Below are positions 36,001-41,954 of a stretch of DNA of 64,000 bases, piece after piece. A program made the translations under genes and the position numbers. Below the pieces are notes generated by a model. The model did not search any database. It saw nothing but the letters and a program-made list of their open reading frames with translations, and was not told the DNA's origin. Source of the stretch: Antedon mediterranea (Eukaryota; Echinodermata; Crinoidea; Comatulida; Antedonidae); assembly GCF_964355755.1 (NCBI RefSeq), contig NC_092672.1, positions 19,838,501 through 19,902,500 on the forward strand, read 5' to 3'. Within the stretch, counting starts at the first letter, position 1. Each line of letters begins with the position of its first letter.

Positions 36001-38740
36001 TTGTATGTAACATTAGGGTTGAGGGATGGGAAAGAGGATGGGTGCAAAGAGGAACAATTAATTTTTAAATATATTCTTTATCCATGTAGTAACGAAATAT
36101 TAATTGTTTTCATGTTTTACAAATAATATACCACTAAACACAGTAAAACATTGCGATGTAATACTTTGTTGAAACTATCACCGTCCTAGTCGATTGAAAT
36201 AGTACAGTACATGTAACGATACATCACTACGACATGTATAATATGTTTATATAATGTAAAACAATTTTTGAAAACCCCCCCTATTCGTGGCAAATCATAA
36301 ATTCGATTTAATCGTCAATAAATATTAAATTATCTAACTCAACTTAATTAGTAGGCCTAATTGTTTTCAATTGTTTCTTAGAGCCAATTCATACTTAAGT
36401 TGGTTCCTAACCCTACCCACCAAAGTTGTTCTGCGTTTAGGGCATGTGATGCACCGTAGGCCTATCCTCTACTGGCTTTACAACGCTACTCATGCCAGTG
36501 AGGGAAGGGTGATGATGTCACATGGGTGGTTTAACTGCAATAATAAAGATTTGTACATAATATACGGCGACTGAAAACGCTAGCTCATTATCCGTTAAAA
36601 AAAATCTAAAAAATCTATATCCAACCTCTGCAGCACAGATTGAAAAAAAAAATGGATCGAATTTCTGTTATGAGTATACAGTACTTGCCTTTACGACGCC
36701 TGAGGGAATAGACACTTGTGGAACAGAGATTGGAATGTTCCATTCATTTCAAATCAATACATTTGCATAAACGTATATTAAATCTATCAAAATAGTATTT
36801 TTTTAAGAAAATCGGCCTGTCTTCAACATTATGATACTGTACTCGAGCTGTTCAACCGGTTTTCAGCTATTAAAAACAATTATCGTAGGAGGAGATCGGA
36901 AAATGCGAAGCCTCCTCGCATTTTTTGTGGCGGGTATTTTTCAAGATGGACATCCATTAGACAGTGTATACCACGATCGGAAAACACCCCTATTTGGGGC
37001 AAATCGTTGAACCTAAATTCGTTTTAATTGTCAATAACTAATTATCTAACTTAATTTAATTAGTAAACAGGGTTACATCAGGTGGTTAAAATCAGTACCG
37101 AAAGTACGAACCAACTTTATATACCATCGAGTAAAAATTGTAAAAGTAAGGCGCGATTTACCGAATTTTGCCCTTACGTAAATTTATAAATAGATTAATT
37201 GTATTTAATAAATTCGTTTTAACCGTCAATAACTTATTATCTAACTTAATGTAATTAGTAAACAGGGTTACATCAGGTGGTTAAAATCAGTACCGAAAGT
37301 ACGAACCAACTTTATATACCATCGAGTAAAAATTATAGAAGTAAGGCGCGATTTACCGAATTTTGCCCTTACGTAAATTTATATATAGAAGCTCAGGTAC
37401 AGGCATGAATTTTAAACATAATATCTGGTTAATTGTACATAAATAAAATATTTATAGCAGAAAGTAGTAGTTAGGTAGTTTTACCTAATGTAATAACATG
37501 TCTGGTGACTCCCTAGAAGGTGAAAAAAAGATGTTGGATATACGGTGGATAATCTTTGCTTTAGTGATCTGATAACATTTTTTACTACACCATAGCTTTT
37601 TAAAATGCCTCTCTATTTACAAAATTTGTGTACAAAGAAATAGAGATTTTACTGTGTAATTTGAACTATGCTCCCACTGATAAGAAAGTGCTTATTTTCA
37701 ACAAACTCGTGTAACACAAATAAAATCCCAAAAATTATGAAACAAAGGCGAAACTATAGATCGATAATTATTGGAATGTATGATCAATAGAAATTTTTTG
37801 CCCGCACCTGGCCTTTAAGATAATAACGTGAGAATTTAATTATCCACATTGATAGTTTTTTTAATGGTTATCTAGTTAGTAAATCACAATATATTTTCAA
37901 TTTTGTGTATGGTGTGATGATTGTCTAACATGTGTCTTCTATGCATCATTTATGATGAGGATTTTAAACTTTTGGCAAATTACAATAGTATGGTCACAAA
38001 GATTATAAGTTGAATGGGAAGAATGTTTTAATGATTTAAAAGATTTCCTGTTTTGTTGACCTTCAAACTTTTTATTTTCTTTAAATATATTCATTATTCA
38101 AAATGTTGGTACTGAAATTTTTTTCAAATCTGCTATCTCGGCCTTTTATTGTGTCCACAAAAAAAAGACGACCCAGTGACATATATTACACTGTTGATTT
38201 TTTTTAGGTGAACTATCTGACGATAACTATCGGGAACTGCTCAGCAAAGTGTCATCGTGGTTCAAGGAATCAGAGAAAGTCAATCTATTGAAAGTTATAC
38301 TTTGCAAGTGTGAACATATTTCTGTTGTCGAAATAGAAAGAAGGAATGATCCATTTGAGCTGTTTAAGTTACTTGAAGGTCCTGGAATCATTAGCCAATC
38401 AAATATCGATGTTCTCATTGAAATCATTGCAATAGGAGGAATGGAGGGTGTGTATGAAAGCATCAAGCACTTGATACCAACCTTTGCTGGATTTGAGAAA
38501 TTAATCATCTCTGAACGCTGGAATGATGTACGAAAGGTGATCAGATTTGGTCTTAAAATAAGTAATGCAGATAAAGTAAAAATTGGACAGTTGCGTGGCC
38601 TAAAGGTTAAGGAATCAGATGATGTTTGGACTTTAATATTTCAGCTAGTAATGAAAGATACATTTACTAAAAACAGCACAGAATTCGTTCGACTACTTAA
38701 GGACAATGACATGGATAGCCTTGCTACATTATTGGAATAG
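2928..38740 (+). CDS. Ankyrin-ROCO (Roc-COR)-DED/death-like protein, multi-exon, 5' partial
   Basis: About 954 residues are visible in 19 exons joined by GT-AG introns with consistent phase. Order in the visible protein: ankyrin-like repeats (1-100), Roc GTPase (103-350; P-loop GKEGAGKTS near 140, WDYAGQ near 246, THVDK near 338), COR (354-674), Cys/His zinc-ribbon-like segment, Thr/Ser linker from duplicated exons, then a DED and a death-like domain. ROCO proteins are GTP-regulated dimeric switches; a death-fold tail suggests coupling to caspase- or NF-kB-type adaptors (inference). There is no kinase or leucine-rich repeat in view. The start is upstream of the window or destroyed by the LINE at 1-1620. 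There are two alternative last exons. An in-frame TGA at 16961-16963 raises the possibility of a pseudogene, an allele or alternative splicing, but all other exons are open and well spliced, so I favour a functional locus. Confidence 0.85.
3113..3320 (+). repeat. Triplicated ~65-bp unit in ankyrin intron
   Basis: Three imperfect copies of taaagagggtaagctagtgc... ending gaatttattata, inside the intron between exons A and B. Confidence 0.75.
3453..3482 (+). CDS. Exon B: 30-nt ankyrin microexon
   Basis: Ten codons, DNAILASQNK, between an acceptor ending aacaag and donor gtaagg, phase 0. In the uninterrupted next repeat (3956-4066) the same stretch after CLIK is also ten residues, NCSLTILQNK, so the length matches exactly. 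The acceptor has a poor pyrimidine tract, so the call rests on length and phase. Confidence 0.55.
3483..3930 (+). repeat. Duplicated ankyrin intron segment, copy 2
   Basis: Direct copy of 1620-2065. Here it is still flanked by intact ankyrin exons B and C. Confidence 0.75.
3956..4066 (+). CDS. Exon C: complete ankyrin-like repeat
   Basis: Acceptor tctctttccag, donor gtaatc, phase 0, 37 codons. It starts EGNTALHIYLSRG and ends CLIKNCSLTILQNK. The E-G-N-T-A-L-H motif is the ankyrin signature. The next exon is 9.6 kb away, beyond the foldback arrays. Confidence 0.8.
4441..5640 (+). repeat. Interspersed repeat family 'ctagcagtaaccc', two tandem members
   Basis: Members start at 4450 and 5266 with ctagcagtaaccc, continue through ctgccttaata, then tttgcatgg and agtataataaaag. 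Related sequence lies in reverse orientation at 19960-20400, 22180-23170, 25500-25590 and 29640-29745. No coding frame is convincing. The family is unclassified. Confidence 0.6.
6166..6251. repeat. Short MITE-like copy, GTTCAGACTCA family
   Basis: It begins gttcagactcatggcgttaa and shares its body with the reverse complement of 12231-12292. It has a direct, not inverted, ttcagacac at the far side, so its end is uncertain. Confidence 0.5.
6306..7723 (+). repeat. 'cctccgcc' element, copy 1, interrupted by the foldback array
   Basis: It starts ctagaaagccactcggag, then tacctccgcctactgtaa, and matches 62158-63745 along its length, including tcgtgctaacaaacaaac and a (CATA/CAAA)n tract at 7578-7650. 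Its expected terminal motif tacctccttggcggaggt is cut after tacct, where the foldback array begins; that motif reappears at 11756. A tRNA-type A box (tggtgtaatgg) lies at 6466-6476 without a clear B box. No gene is seen in 5641-7723. Confidence 0.7.
7724..9751. mobile_element. Giant foldback array 1 (21-bp palindromic units), ~2.0 kb
   Basis: The ends are perfect inverted repeats: tacgaaagcccattaatgcc at 7724 and its complement ending gggctttcgta at 9751. In between are about 90 tandem 21-bp units of the form attagtaat-ycg-ttyraac-cgr, each itself near-palindromic. A marker block (gcaacatatacaacaagtg plus catttaaag) occurs at 7851 and 8430 in one orientation and near 9054 and 9590 in the other, so the array is a mirror-symmetric foldback centred near 8750. 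This resembles foldback (FB-type) transposons with subrepeat arms. No transposase is present. Confidence 0.8.
9752..10059. repeat. Spacer between foldback arrays
   Basis: Holds two copies of tgcaattctacaagtattaa separated by a short 21-bp array. 9912-10059 is an inverted copy of 11754-11900, so array 2 sits inside a larger inverted repeat. It includes acctccgccaaggaggt. Confidence 0.7.
10060..11753. mobile_element. Giant foldback array 2, ~1.7 kb
   Basis: Same termini (tacgaaagccc at 10060 and 10084; gggctttcgta near 11572 and 11753) and the same 21-bp units as array 1. Marker blocks sit at 10210 in one orientation and near 10780 and 11408 in the other, so it is an asymmetric derivative missing one block. 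The right end carries extra tandem copies of the terminal segment (11575-11753). Confidence 0.8.
11754..11905. repeat. Right arm of the inverted repeat enclosing array 2
   Basis: It starts tttacctccttggcggaggt and runs to aatgcattttaattcaa on the complement side, matching 9912-10059 inverted. Confidence 0.7.
11906..13665. other. Non-coding intron sequence with small repeats
   Basis: 12231-12292 is a 62-bp MITE with ends gttcagacac/gtgagtctgaac. 12300-12420 has a duplicated gtttcatgccatgtgac. 12720-12900 is an inverted partner of 21715-21870. The rest is AT-rich with no supportable gene. Confidence 0.6.
13666..13753 (+). CDS. Exon D: end of ankyrin region and linker to Roc
   Basis: Acceptor after a T-rich tract (gtttttag), donor gtgagt, starts in phase 0 and ends in phase 1. 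It begins KGETPESMVKNN, which continues the ankyrin pattern (N-K-K-G-E-T-P), followed by a lysine-rich helix ending KILKYFD. This is the usual short bridge before a Roc domain. Confidence 0.8.
13789..13986. mobile_element. MITE, 198 bp, TIR cctttaaaggacaa
   Basis: Ends cctttaaaggacaactttacc and its near-perfect complement gtaaaattgtcctttaaagg form ~23-bp terminal inverted repeats. It starts 36 bp after the exon D donor. Confidence 0.75.
14173..14335 (+). CDS. Exon E: Roc domain start with P-loop
   Basis: Acceptor after a long T tract (taatattag), donor gtaaca. It reads KLVPAEIFGKGKDAIKIY..., then CMFLGKEGAGKTSCVKAM. GKEGAGKTS is the Walker A/G1 loop with the catalytic-type lysine and threonine present. 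The helix before it (G-K-D-A-I-K-I-Y) is the ROCO-typical lead-in. A second acceptor (cctgcag, exon from 14185) keeps the same frame. The exon ends in phase 2. Confidence 0.9.
14687..15542. mobile_element. Non-autonomous TIR transposon ggccctgtttctgctgcca, copy 1
   Basis: 856 bp with ends ggccctgtttctgctgcca and tggcagcagaaacggggcc, flanked by ATT on both sides (possible 3-bp target duplication). Subterminal sequence is packed with ataccgtatat palindromes. No transposase frame is convincing. A 3-bp duplication and GC-rich ends suggest PIF/Harbinger, but this is tentative. A second copy is at 53871-54742. Confidence 0.8.
15815..15918 (+). CDS. Exon F: Roc switch I region
   Basis: Acceptor tgttataacag, donor gtgaga; one base completes the split codon from the previous exon. 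It reads FNSKEPSTDGIVTTTVFQS, then a Lys/Trp-rich strand. S-T-D-G-I is the Roc switch I signature in ROCO proteins. It ends in phase 1. A TIR element (14687-15542) occupies most of the preceding intron. Confidence 0.85.
16281..16349 (+). CDS. Exon G: Roc inter-switch linker
   Basis: Acceptor gctttctacag, donor gtaggc, phase 1 to phase 1. It encodes DMEISKQAHSSAIEKKIDQR and three more residues, a charged helix of the kind found between switch I and G3 in ROCO proteins. Confidence 0.75.
16950..17083 (+). CDS. Exon H: Roc G3 exon, contains an in-frame TGA
   Basis: The best acceptor (pyrimidine tract then ttttatgtag) and donor gtatgt give an exon in frame with both neighbours. It ends VSDITSIWDYAGQLEYYITH plus R; WDYAGQ is the G3 motif. 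In this frame codon five after the acceptor is TGA (16961-16963); downstream is WDKIKNATYKRMVVGNKN. Two later in-phase AGs (exon from 17014 or 17017) would skip the TGA but lack a pyrimidine tract. The TGA could be a true lesion, a variant, a sequencing error, or avoided by splicing. Confidence 0.75.
18186..18702 (+). mobile_element. 'cctccgcc' element with tRNA-like head (SINE-like)
   Basis: Starts tactccgatagtacaaacct and ends aacctccttggcggaggt. A pol III-type A box (tagtgtaatga, 18333-18343) and B box (ggttgaagtcc, 18377-18387), 33 bp apart, lie in a tRNA-like stretch. Downstream are two copies of atcattgtggc(c/t)aa(a/g)tttgg, then a (CA)n run. It may be a tRNA-derived SINE or a composite. 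Confidence 0.6.
18769..18858 (+). CDS. Exon I: Roc strand after G3
   Basis: Acceptor ttatttcag, donor gtaagt, phase 0, 30 codons. It begins FFLTSTVSYCVAFNVMDKLD. In ROCO proteins G3 is followed by T-H-x-F-F-L-(T/S) and a hydrophobic strand ending V-F-D or V-F-N, as seen here. Confidence 0.85.
18926..19540. mobile_element. Inverted-repeat element, 615 bp
   Basis: Left end aaagcctgttttactgttga plus tcgttgagttgcgttga matches the complement of the right end (caacgcaacttaacgatcga then caggaaaacaggtttta), ~38-bp TIRs. It is directly followed by the MITE at 19538. Confidence 0.7.
19538..19692. mobile_element. MITE, ttggttcccacta family
   Basis: Ends ttaagcatggttcccactag and tagtgggaaccaagctttaa are inverted repeats. 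Related copies lie at 46268-46649. Confidence 0.7.
19693..21026. repeat. Reverse-orientation 'ctagcagtaaccc' family sequence
   Basis: 19960-20400 is related to 22180-22680 as a direct copy and to 4441-5470 inverted. The remainder to exon J is AT-rich without a gene. Confidence 0.55.
21027..21218 (+). CDS. Exon J: Roc G4 exon
   Basis: Acceptor ctcattttag, donor gtaaat, phase 0, 64 codons. It contains NLFWIRSIYEHTV, then PPICLVATHVDKLPG. THVDK is the G4 guanine-specificity motif in its ROCO form. It ends in an acidic run (EKEEE). A 9.4-kb intron follows. Confidence 0.9.
21219..23170. repeat. Start of 9.4-kb intron: interspersed repeats
   Basis: 21715-21870 is the inverted partner of 12720-12900. 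22180-22700 is 'ctagcagtaaccc' family in reverse. 22785-23170 is the inverted partner of 4600-4930 and includes an (ATT)n tract near 22950. No exon was found. Confidence 0.55.
23465..24308. mobile_element. Imperfect inverted-repeat element, ~840 bp
   Basis: Left end agagagaaatggcgaaccg with ccgagtgggtat, right end atacccactcgg and cggttcgccatttctctct. The arms are ~40 bp with gaps. The interior has aggcctag-rich non-coding sequence. Confidence 0.55.
24654..25484. mobile_element. TIR element agcccctttctcacaga, 831 bp
   Basis: Ends agcccctttctcacaga and tctgtgagaaaggggct are perfect inverts. A partial internal right end (tctgtgagaaaggagtc, 24782-24798) suggests one MITE nested in another. The interior is rich in palindromic ccggtatataccgg and tgccggcatg words. 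Confidence 0.7.
25728..26888. mobile_element. Inverted-repeat element caagcccgtagccagggtt, ~1.16 kb
   Basis: Left end caagcccgtagccagggtt followed by a G-rich run and gaacccccc. The right end carries gaacccccc, then aaccctggatacgggcttg. The short open frames over these ends are by-products of the repeat. Confidence 0.6.
27498..27710 (-). pseudogene. Penelope-like element fragment, GIY-YIG endonuclease region
   Basis: A minus-strand frame reads QTKNTLRMRMTQHRSAI, then LDQPVAEHFYSAGHS. This matches the second half of the GIY-YIG domain of Penelope-like retroelements (Q-T-x-x-x-L-R-x-R-M-x-x-H-R-S-x-I, P-V-A-x-H-F). The reverse transcriptase and the GIY-YIG start are missing. Flanks hold (TA)n near 27010-27040 and 27765-27790. 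Confidence 0.65.
27826..28246 (-). repeat. Interspersed repeat, inverted partner of 36730-37200
   Basis: Includes acgtaagggcaaaattcggt, then tttactcgatggtat and ccgatcgtggtatacactg. All appear inverted at 36730-37200. Confidence 0.7.
28295..29285. mobile_element. Foldback-type element with GGCGGCCGCC subterminal repeats, ~990 bp
   Basis: Outer ends tttacggaagcc and ggcttccgtaa are inverted. Inside are ~22-bp units (tggcggccgccacttaatta), two on the left and four on the right in the opposite orientation. Further in, gatcagaggcgatgttgcat with cgctgcctccggcagc and repeated gctcttttnnnattcggc words are mirrored. No coding capacity. Confidence 0.75.
29286..30594. repeat. Intron end: interspersed repeats
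   Basis: 29385-29600 is the inverted partner of 35715-35950 (gtacgtacatttgaaatcgc). 29632-29660 is an (ATGA)n tract. 30375-30440 has three copies of caaatccaaaatggcngnca. 29750-30000 has an inverted pair around acgataaaccatgaatatg / cacatggtctatcgttaaga. No exon is seen before 30595. Confidence 0.55.
30595..30831 (+). CDS. Exon K: end of Roc / start of COR
   Basis: Acceptor aattgaag (weak pyrimidine tract), donor gtaaag, phase 0, 79 codons, fully open. It includes REMYMVDNTMKSHEGITKLR, then VPVKWVNLQERL. The aromatic-V-D-N pattern and the V-P-x-x-W-x-x-L-(Q/E) motif are hallmarks of the Roc-COR junction. Confidence 0.9.
30832..32235. repeat. COR intron with gagcgatagcc-type repeat and a 45-bp duplication
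   Basis: 30880-31530 has the character of an interspersed repeat (inverted tcgctctctgtagagcga at 30884). 32032-32120 holds two copies of a 45-bp unit, aatatacaatactagaatgg and onward. Nothing coding. Confidence 0.55.
32236..32430 (+). CDS. Exon L: COR domain, N-terminal part
   Basis: Acceptor ctttattag, donor gtaggt, phase 0, 65 codons. It reads VSGIGTECGISKEGLATAIE, then YMNDIGIILHS. This matches the winged-helix-like COR-A pattern (L-x-F-L-H-D-x-G-x-I-L) with residue changes. Confidence 0.85.
32597..32758 (+). CDS. Exon M: COR domain, middle
   Basis: Acceptor taaatatag, donor gtaagt, phase 0, 54 codons. It reads LDEEGILEERLLRYLW, followed by FTEVMKTFGLLFE. The G-I-L-x-x-x-L-L-x-x-L-W motif and the following helix with F-G-L are typical of COR. 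Confidence 0.85.
32849..33136 (+). CDS. Exon N: COR domain, C-terminal part
   Basis: Acceptor catccgcag, donor gtacag, phase 0, 96 codons. It begins VPESNRVFLVPSRM (the 'F-L-V-P-S' step) and continues to LTPTDFLPNAVYNTLV, equivalent to the F-x-P-x-G-x-F-x-R-L-x-V strand-helix of COR-B. The next segment (EVKGRPGEPVVFQNRSEFDF) fits its beta-rich part. Confidence 0.85.
33343..33423 (+). CDS. Exon O: COR C-terminal strand
   Basis: Acceptor ttcttatcag, donor gtaagg, phase 0, 27 codons. It reads LEISHLIKVHGSTTG... and ends HRSFCIE, a short exon finishing the COR sheet. No independent motif is seen; it is supported by frame and splice sites. Confidence 0.75.
33515..33725 (+). CDS. Exon P: last COR helix and Cys/His zinc-ribbon-like segment
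   Basis: Acceptor tatgttatag, donor gtaatt, phase 0 to phase 1. It starts VLGYLKHQLENV (the final COR helix), then YNLCVLCNVCNP with Cys-x2-Cys-x2-Cys, then a His pair (PHLHGLKRC) and a KCG. Many ROCO proteins carry a small Cys/His ribbon straight after COR; zinc binding here is inferred from spacing. Confidence 0.8.
34168..34221 (+). CDS. Exon Q: Thr/Ser-rich linker, copy 1
   Basis: Acceptor tttttgcatag, donor gtcagt, phase 1 to phase 1. It encodes DTPDATTTTLAISSSLPSG, a low-complexity linker. It is homologous to the exon at 34583 in both coding and flanking sequence. Confidence 0.75.
34583..34627 (+). CDS. Exon R: Thr/Ser-rich linker, copy 2
   Basis: Acceptor ttttgtatag, donor gttagt, phase 1 to phase 1. 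It encodes DTPTTTPLATSSLRTG. Both linker exons share D-T-P...T-T-T...L-A-x-S-S-L, so one is a tandem duplicate and can be skipped without a frame change. Confidence 0.75.
35114..35586 (+). CDS. Exon S1: proximal DED exon, alternative last exon
   Basis: Acceptor caactatttag; the first two bases complete a phase-1 codon. It reads ELSEDNFKQLIADFAKWF..., then LLALLTANGQLSQTNLSVLY, the DED pattern (leucine-rich helix, G-x-L-S-x-x-N-L-x-x-L). It stays open 157 codons to TGA at 35584-35586. No convincing phase-1 donor follows the DED core, so it cannot splice cleanly to the distal DED exon. The last ~25 codons are homologous to the minisatellite unit at 40856-41815, so the tail is probably recruited sequence. 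It may instead be a decaying duplicate. Confidence 0.65.
35587..38207. repeat. Between alternative last exons: interspersed repeats
   Basis: 35725-35950 has a terminal palindrome gatggtacgc...gcgtaccatc and is the inverted partner of 29385-29600. 36730-37200 is the inverted partner of 27826-28246. A ~180-bp segment (aattcgttttaa...) is directly duplicated at 37015-37192 and 37209-37388. The rest is AT-rich intron. Confidence 0.65.
38208..38740 (+). CDS. Exon S2: distal DED plus death-like last exon
   Basis: Acceptor ttgattttttttttag (T-rich); starts phase 1, 176 codons to TAG at 38738-38740. The first ~90 residues start ELSDDNYRELLSKVSSWF and contain RNDPFELFKLLE, then GIISQSNIDVL, the DED motif set. 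The remainder (FEKLIISERWNDVRKVIRFG, then WTLIFQLV, then VRLLKDNDMDSLATLLE) has a death-domain rhythm, including a C-terminal L-L-x-x-N-x-x-x-x-L-A-x-x-L-E. It shares intron phase and opening residues with exon S1, showing exon duplication. Confidence 0.85.
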
Positions 38741-40353
38741 ATAAAATACAAGATAACAATACATAACATGTGACAACATAACACTGAATTAACATTCTAC
38801 TACTTAAAGACAATGACATGGATAGCCTTGCTACATTATTGGAATAGATAGAATACAAGATAACAATACATAACATGTGACAACATAACACTGAATTAAC
38901 ATTCTACTACTTAAGGACAATGACATGGATAGCCTTGCTACATTATTGGAATAGATAGAATACAAGATAACAATACATAACATGTGACAACATAACACTG
39001 AATTAACATTCTACTACTTAAAGACAATGACATGGATAGCCTTGCTACATTATTGGAATAGATTGAATACAAGATAACAATACATAACATGTGACAACAT
39101 AACACTGAATTAACATTCTACTACTTAAGGACAATGACATGGATAGATAGCCTTGTTACATTATTGGAATAGATAGAATACAAGATAACAATACATAACA
39201 TGTGACAACATAACACTGAATTAACATTCTACTACTTAAAGACAATGACATGGACAGCCTTGCTACATTATTGGAATAGATAGAATACAAGATAACAATA
39301 CATAACATGTGACAACATAACACTGAATTAACATTCTACTACTTAAAAACAATGACATGGATAGCCTTGCTACATTATTGGAATAGATTGAATACAAGAT
39401 AACAATACATAACATGTGACAACACAACACTGAATTAACATTCTACTACTTAAGGACAATGACATGGATAGCCTTGCTACATTATTGGAATAGATAAAAT
39501 ACAAGATAACAATAGATAACATGTGACAACATAACACTGAATTAACATTCTACTACTTAAGGACAATGACATGGATAGCCTTGCTACATTATTGGAATAG
39601 ATAGAATACAAGATAACAATAGATAACATGTGACAACATAACACTGAATTAACATTCTACTACTTAAGGACAATGACATGGATAGCCTTGCTACATTATT
39701 GGAATAGATATAATACAAGATAACAATATATAACATGTGACAACATAACACTGAATTAGCATTCTACTACTTAAGGACAATGACATGGATAGCCTTGCTA
39801 CATTATTGGAATTGATAAAATACAAGATAACAATAGATAACATGTGACAACATAACACTGAATTAACATTCTACTACTTAAGGACAATGACATGGATAGC
39901 CTTGCTACATTATTGGAATAGATAGAATACAAGATAACAATACATAACATGTGACAACATAACACTGAATTAACATTCTACTACTTAAAGACAATGACAT
40001 GGATAGCCTTGCTACATTATTGGAATAGATAGAATACAAGATAACAATACATAACATGTGACAACATAACACTGAATTAACATTCTACTACTTAAATACA
40101 ATGACATGGATAGCCTTGCTACATTATTGGAATAGATAGAATACAAGATAACAATACATAACATGTGACAACATAACACTGAATTAACATTCTACTACTT
40201 AAATACAATGACATGGATAGCCTTGCTACATTATTGGAATAGATAGAATACAAGATAACAATACATAACATGTGACAACATAACACTGAATTAACATTCT
40301 ACTACTTAAGGACAATGACATGGATAGCCTTGCTATATTATTGGAATAGATAA
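38690..40353 (+). repeat. 107-bp minisatellite, 16 copies, grown from the last coding exon
   Basis: Each unit carries tacttaaggacaatgacatg followed by atagccttgctacattattg and gaatag, identical to the last codons and stop of exon S2. The first unit is the exon itself. Period 107 bp with few substitutions, so it is recent or homogenised. Confidence 0.9.
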
Positions 40354-40438
40354 AATTTAAATGTGACAATATAACTATTAGAATCAGAATTACTAAAAAG
40401 TGACTACAATTTAATAACAGTTGTTTGGATTTTTTTTA

Positions 40439-40444
40439 AATAAA
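40439..40444 (+). promoter_or_regulatory. Candidate poly(A) signal AATAAA for the ROCO gene
   Basis: This is the first clean AATAAA found downstream of the distal stop codon, beyond the 107-bp minisatellite. If used, the whole minisatellite would be transcribed as 3' UTR. Confidence 0.35.
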
Positions 40445-40504
40445 CTAATTACAACCAATCAAAATCTGAATTTGATTGTAAAGAACCTGTAAAGTTTTAT
40501 TAAA

Positions 40505-40669
40505 TACAGTCAGTTCATCCAAAACCATACCTTTTTAATGTCCCAAATTGTTCAGAATACCAGATATATTAGCTCAGCCCAAGGCTGTCCTGTTAATGTC
40601 CCAAATTGTTCAGAATACCAGACATATTAGCTCAGCCCAAGGCTGTCCTGTTTTGGAGAGTTGACTGTA
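40505..40669. mobile_element. Short pogo/Tc1-like MITE with internal 57-bp duplication
   Basis: Ends tacagtcagttcatccaaaa and ttttggagagttgactgta are inverted, flanked by TA. Inside, aatgtcccaaattgttcaga and onward occurs twice. Confidence 0.6.
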
Positions 40670-40855
40670 TTATTAAATTATTTATTGGTTATTGTAATAA
40701 TGTTTCAAGACAAATATTTAATCTTGCAACAATTCATACAGTAGTGATTCAGATTTAAAAGCTCTTGATGGACAATACAGCTTCTCTGTCCTTAAGCAGT
40801 ATACAGACAGCTGAAGTTTAAAGATGAAATGTAGCTTACTGTCACAAGTCTAACC

Positions 40856-41815
40856 TTTTTTTGCAAACCATATCTTTCTGTATTTGTAGCCTCTTTATCT
40901 ACCCACTAGACTAGACTCATTAATGTACAATAGATAGCATATGATGGATCATGTAGATACGGAAGGCAACAAACAACTGACATACACCATTTTAAATCTC
41001 TATGTTTTTGTAGCCTCTTTATCTACCCACTAGACTAGACTCATTAATGTACAATAGATAGCATATGATGGATCATGTAGATATGGAAGACAACAAACAA
41101 CTGACATACACCATTTTAGATCTCTATGTTTTTGTAGCCTCTTTATCTACCCACTAGACTAGACTCATTAATGTACAATAGATAGCATATGATGGATCAT
41201 GTAGATATGGAAGACAACAAACAACTGAAATACACCATTTTAGATCTCTATGTTTTTGTAGCCTCTTTATCTACCCACTAGACTAGACTCATTAATGTAC
41301 AATAGATAGCATATGATGCATCATGTAGATATGGAAGGCAACAAACAACTGACATACACCATTTTAAATCTCTATGTTTTTGTAACCTCTTTATCTACCC
41401 ACTAGACTAGACTCATTAATGTACAATAGATAGCATATGATGCATCATGTAGATATGGAAGGCAACAAACAACTGACATACACCATTTTAAATCTCTATG
41501 TTTTTGTAACCTCTTTATCTACCCACTAGACTAGACTCATTAATGTACAATAGATAGCATCTGATGCATCATGTAGATATGGAAGGCAACAAACAACTGA
41601 CATACACCATTTTAAATCTCTATGTTTTTGTAACCTCTTTATCTACCCACTAGACTAGACTAATTAATGTACAATAGATAGCATCTGATGCATCATGTAG
41701 ATATGGAAGGCAACAAACAACTGACATACACCATTTTAAATGTCTATGTTTTTGTAGCCTCTTTATCTATCCACTAGACTAGACTCATTAATGTACAATA
41801 GATAGCATGTGATAG
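40856..41815 (+). repeat. ~123-bp minisatellite, 8 copies
   Basis: Units contain cctctttatctacccactag, then actagactcattaatgtaca and atagatagca. A single diverged unit is the tail of exon S1 (35513-35600). Confidence 0.9.
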
Positions 41816-41954
41816 GAATAATTAGTTCAATGTAGTTTATTTCAAGTGCTTTATAGTTGTTGCTTTGTTTTTTTTTCCAATTTATATTTGTGTATGTTTT
41901 TTTTACAATCAATCATTGTGAGTTTATTTTAAATACTTACATATTATTGTAAGT

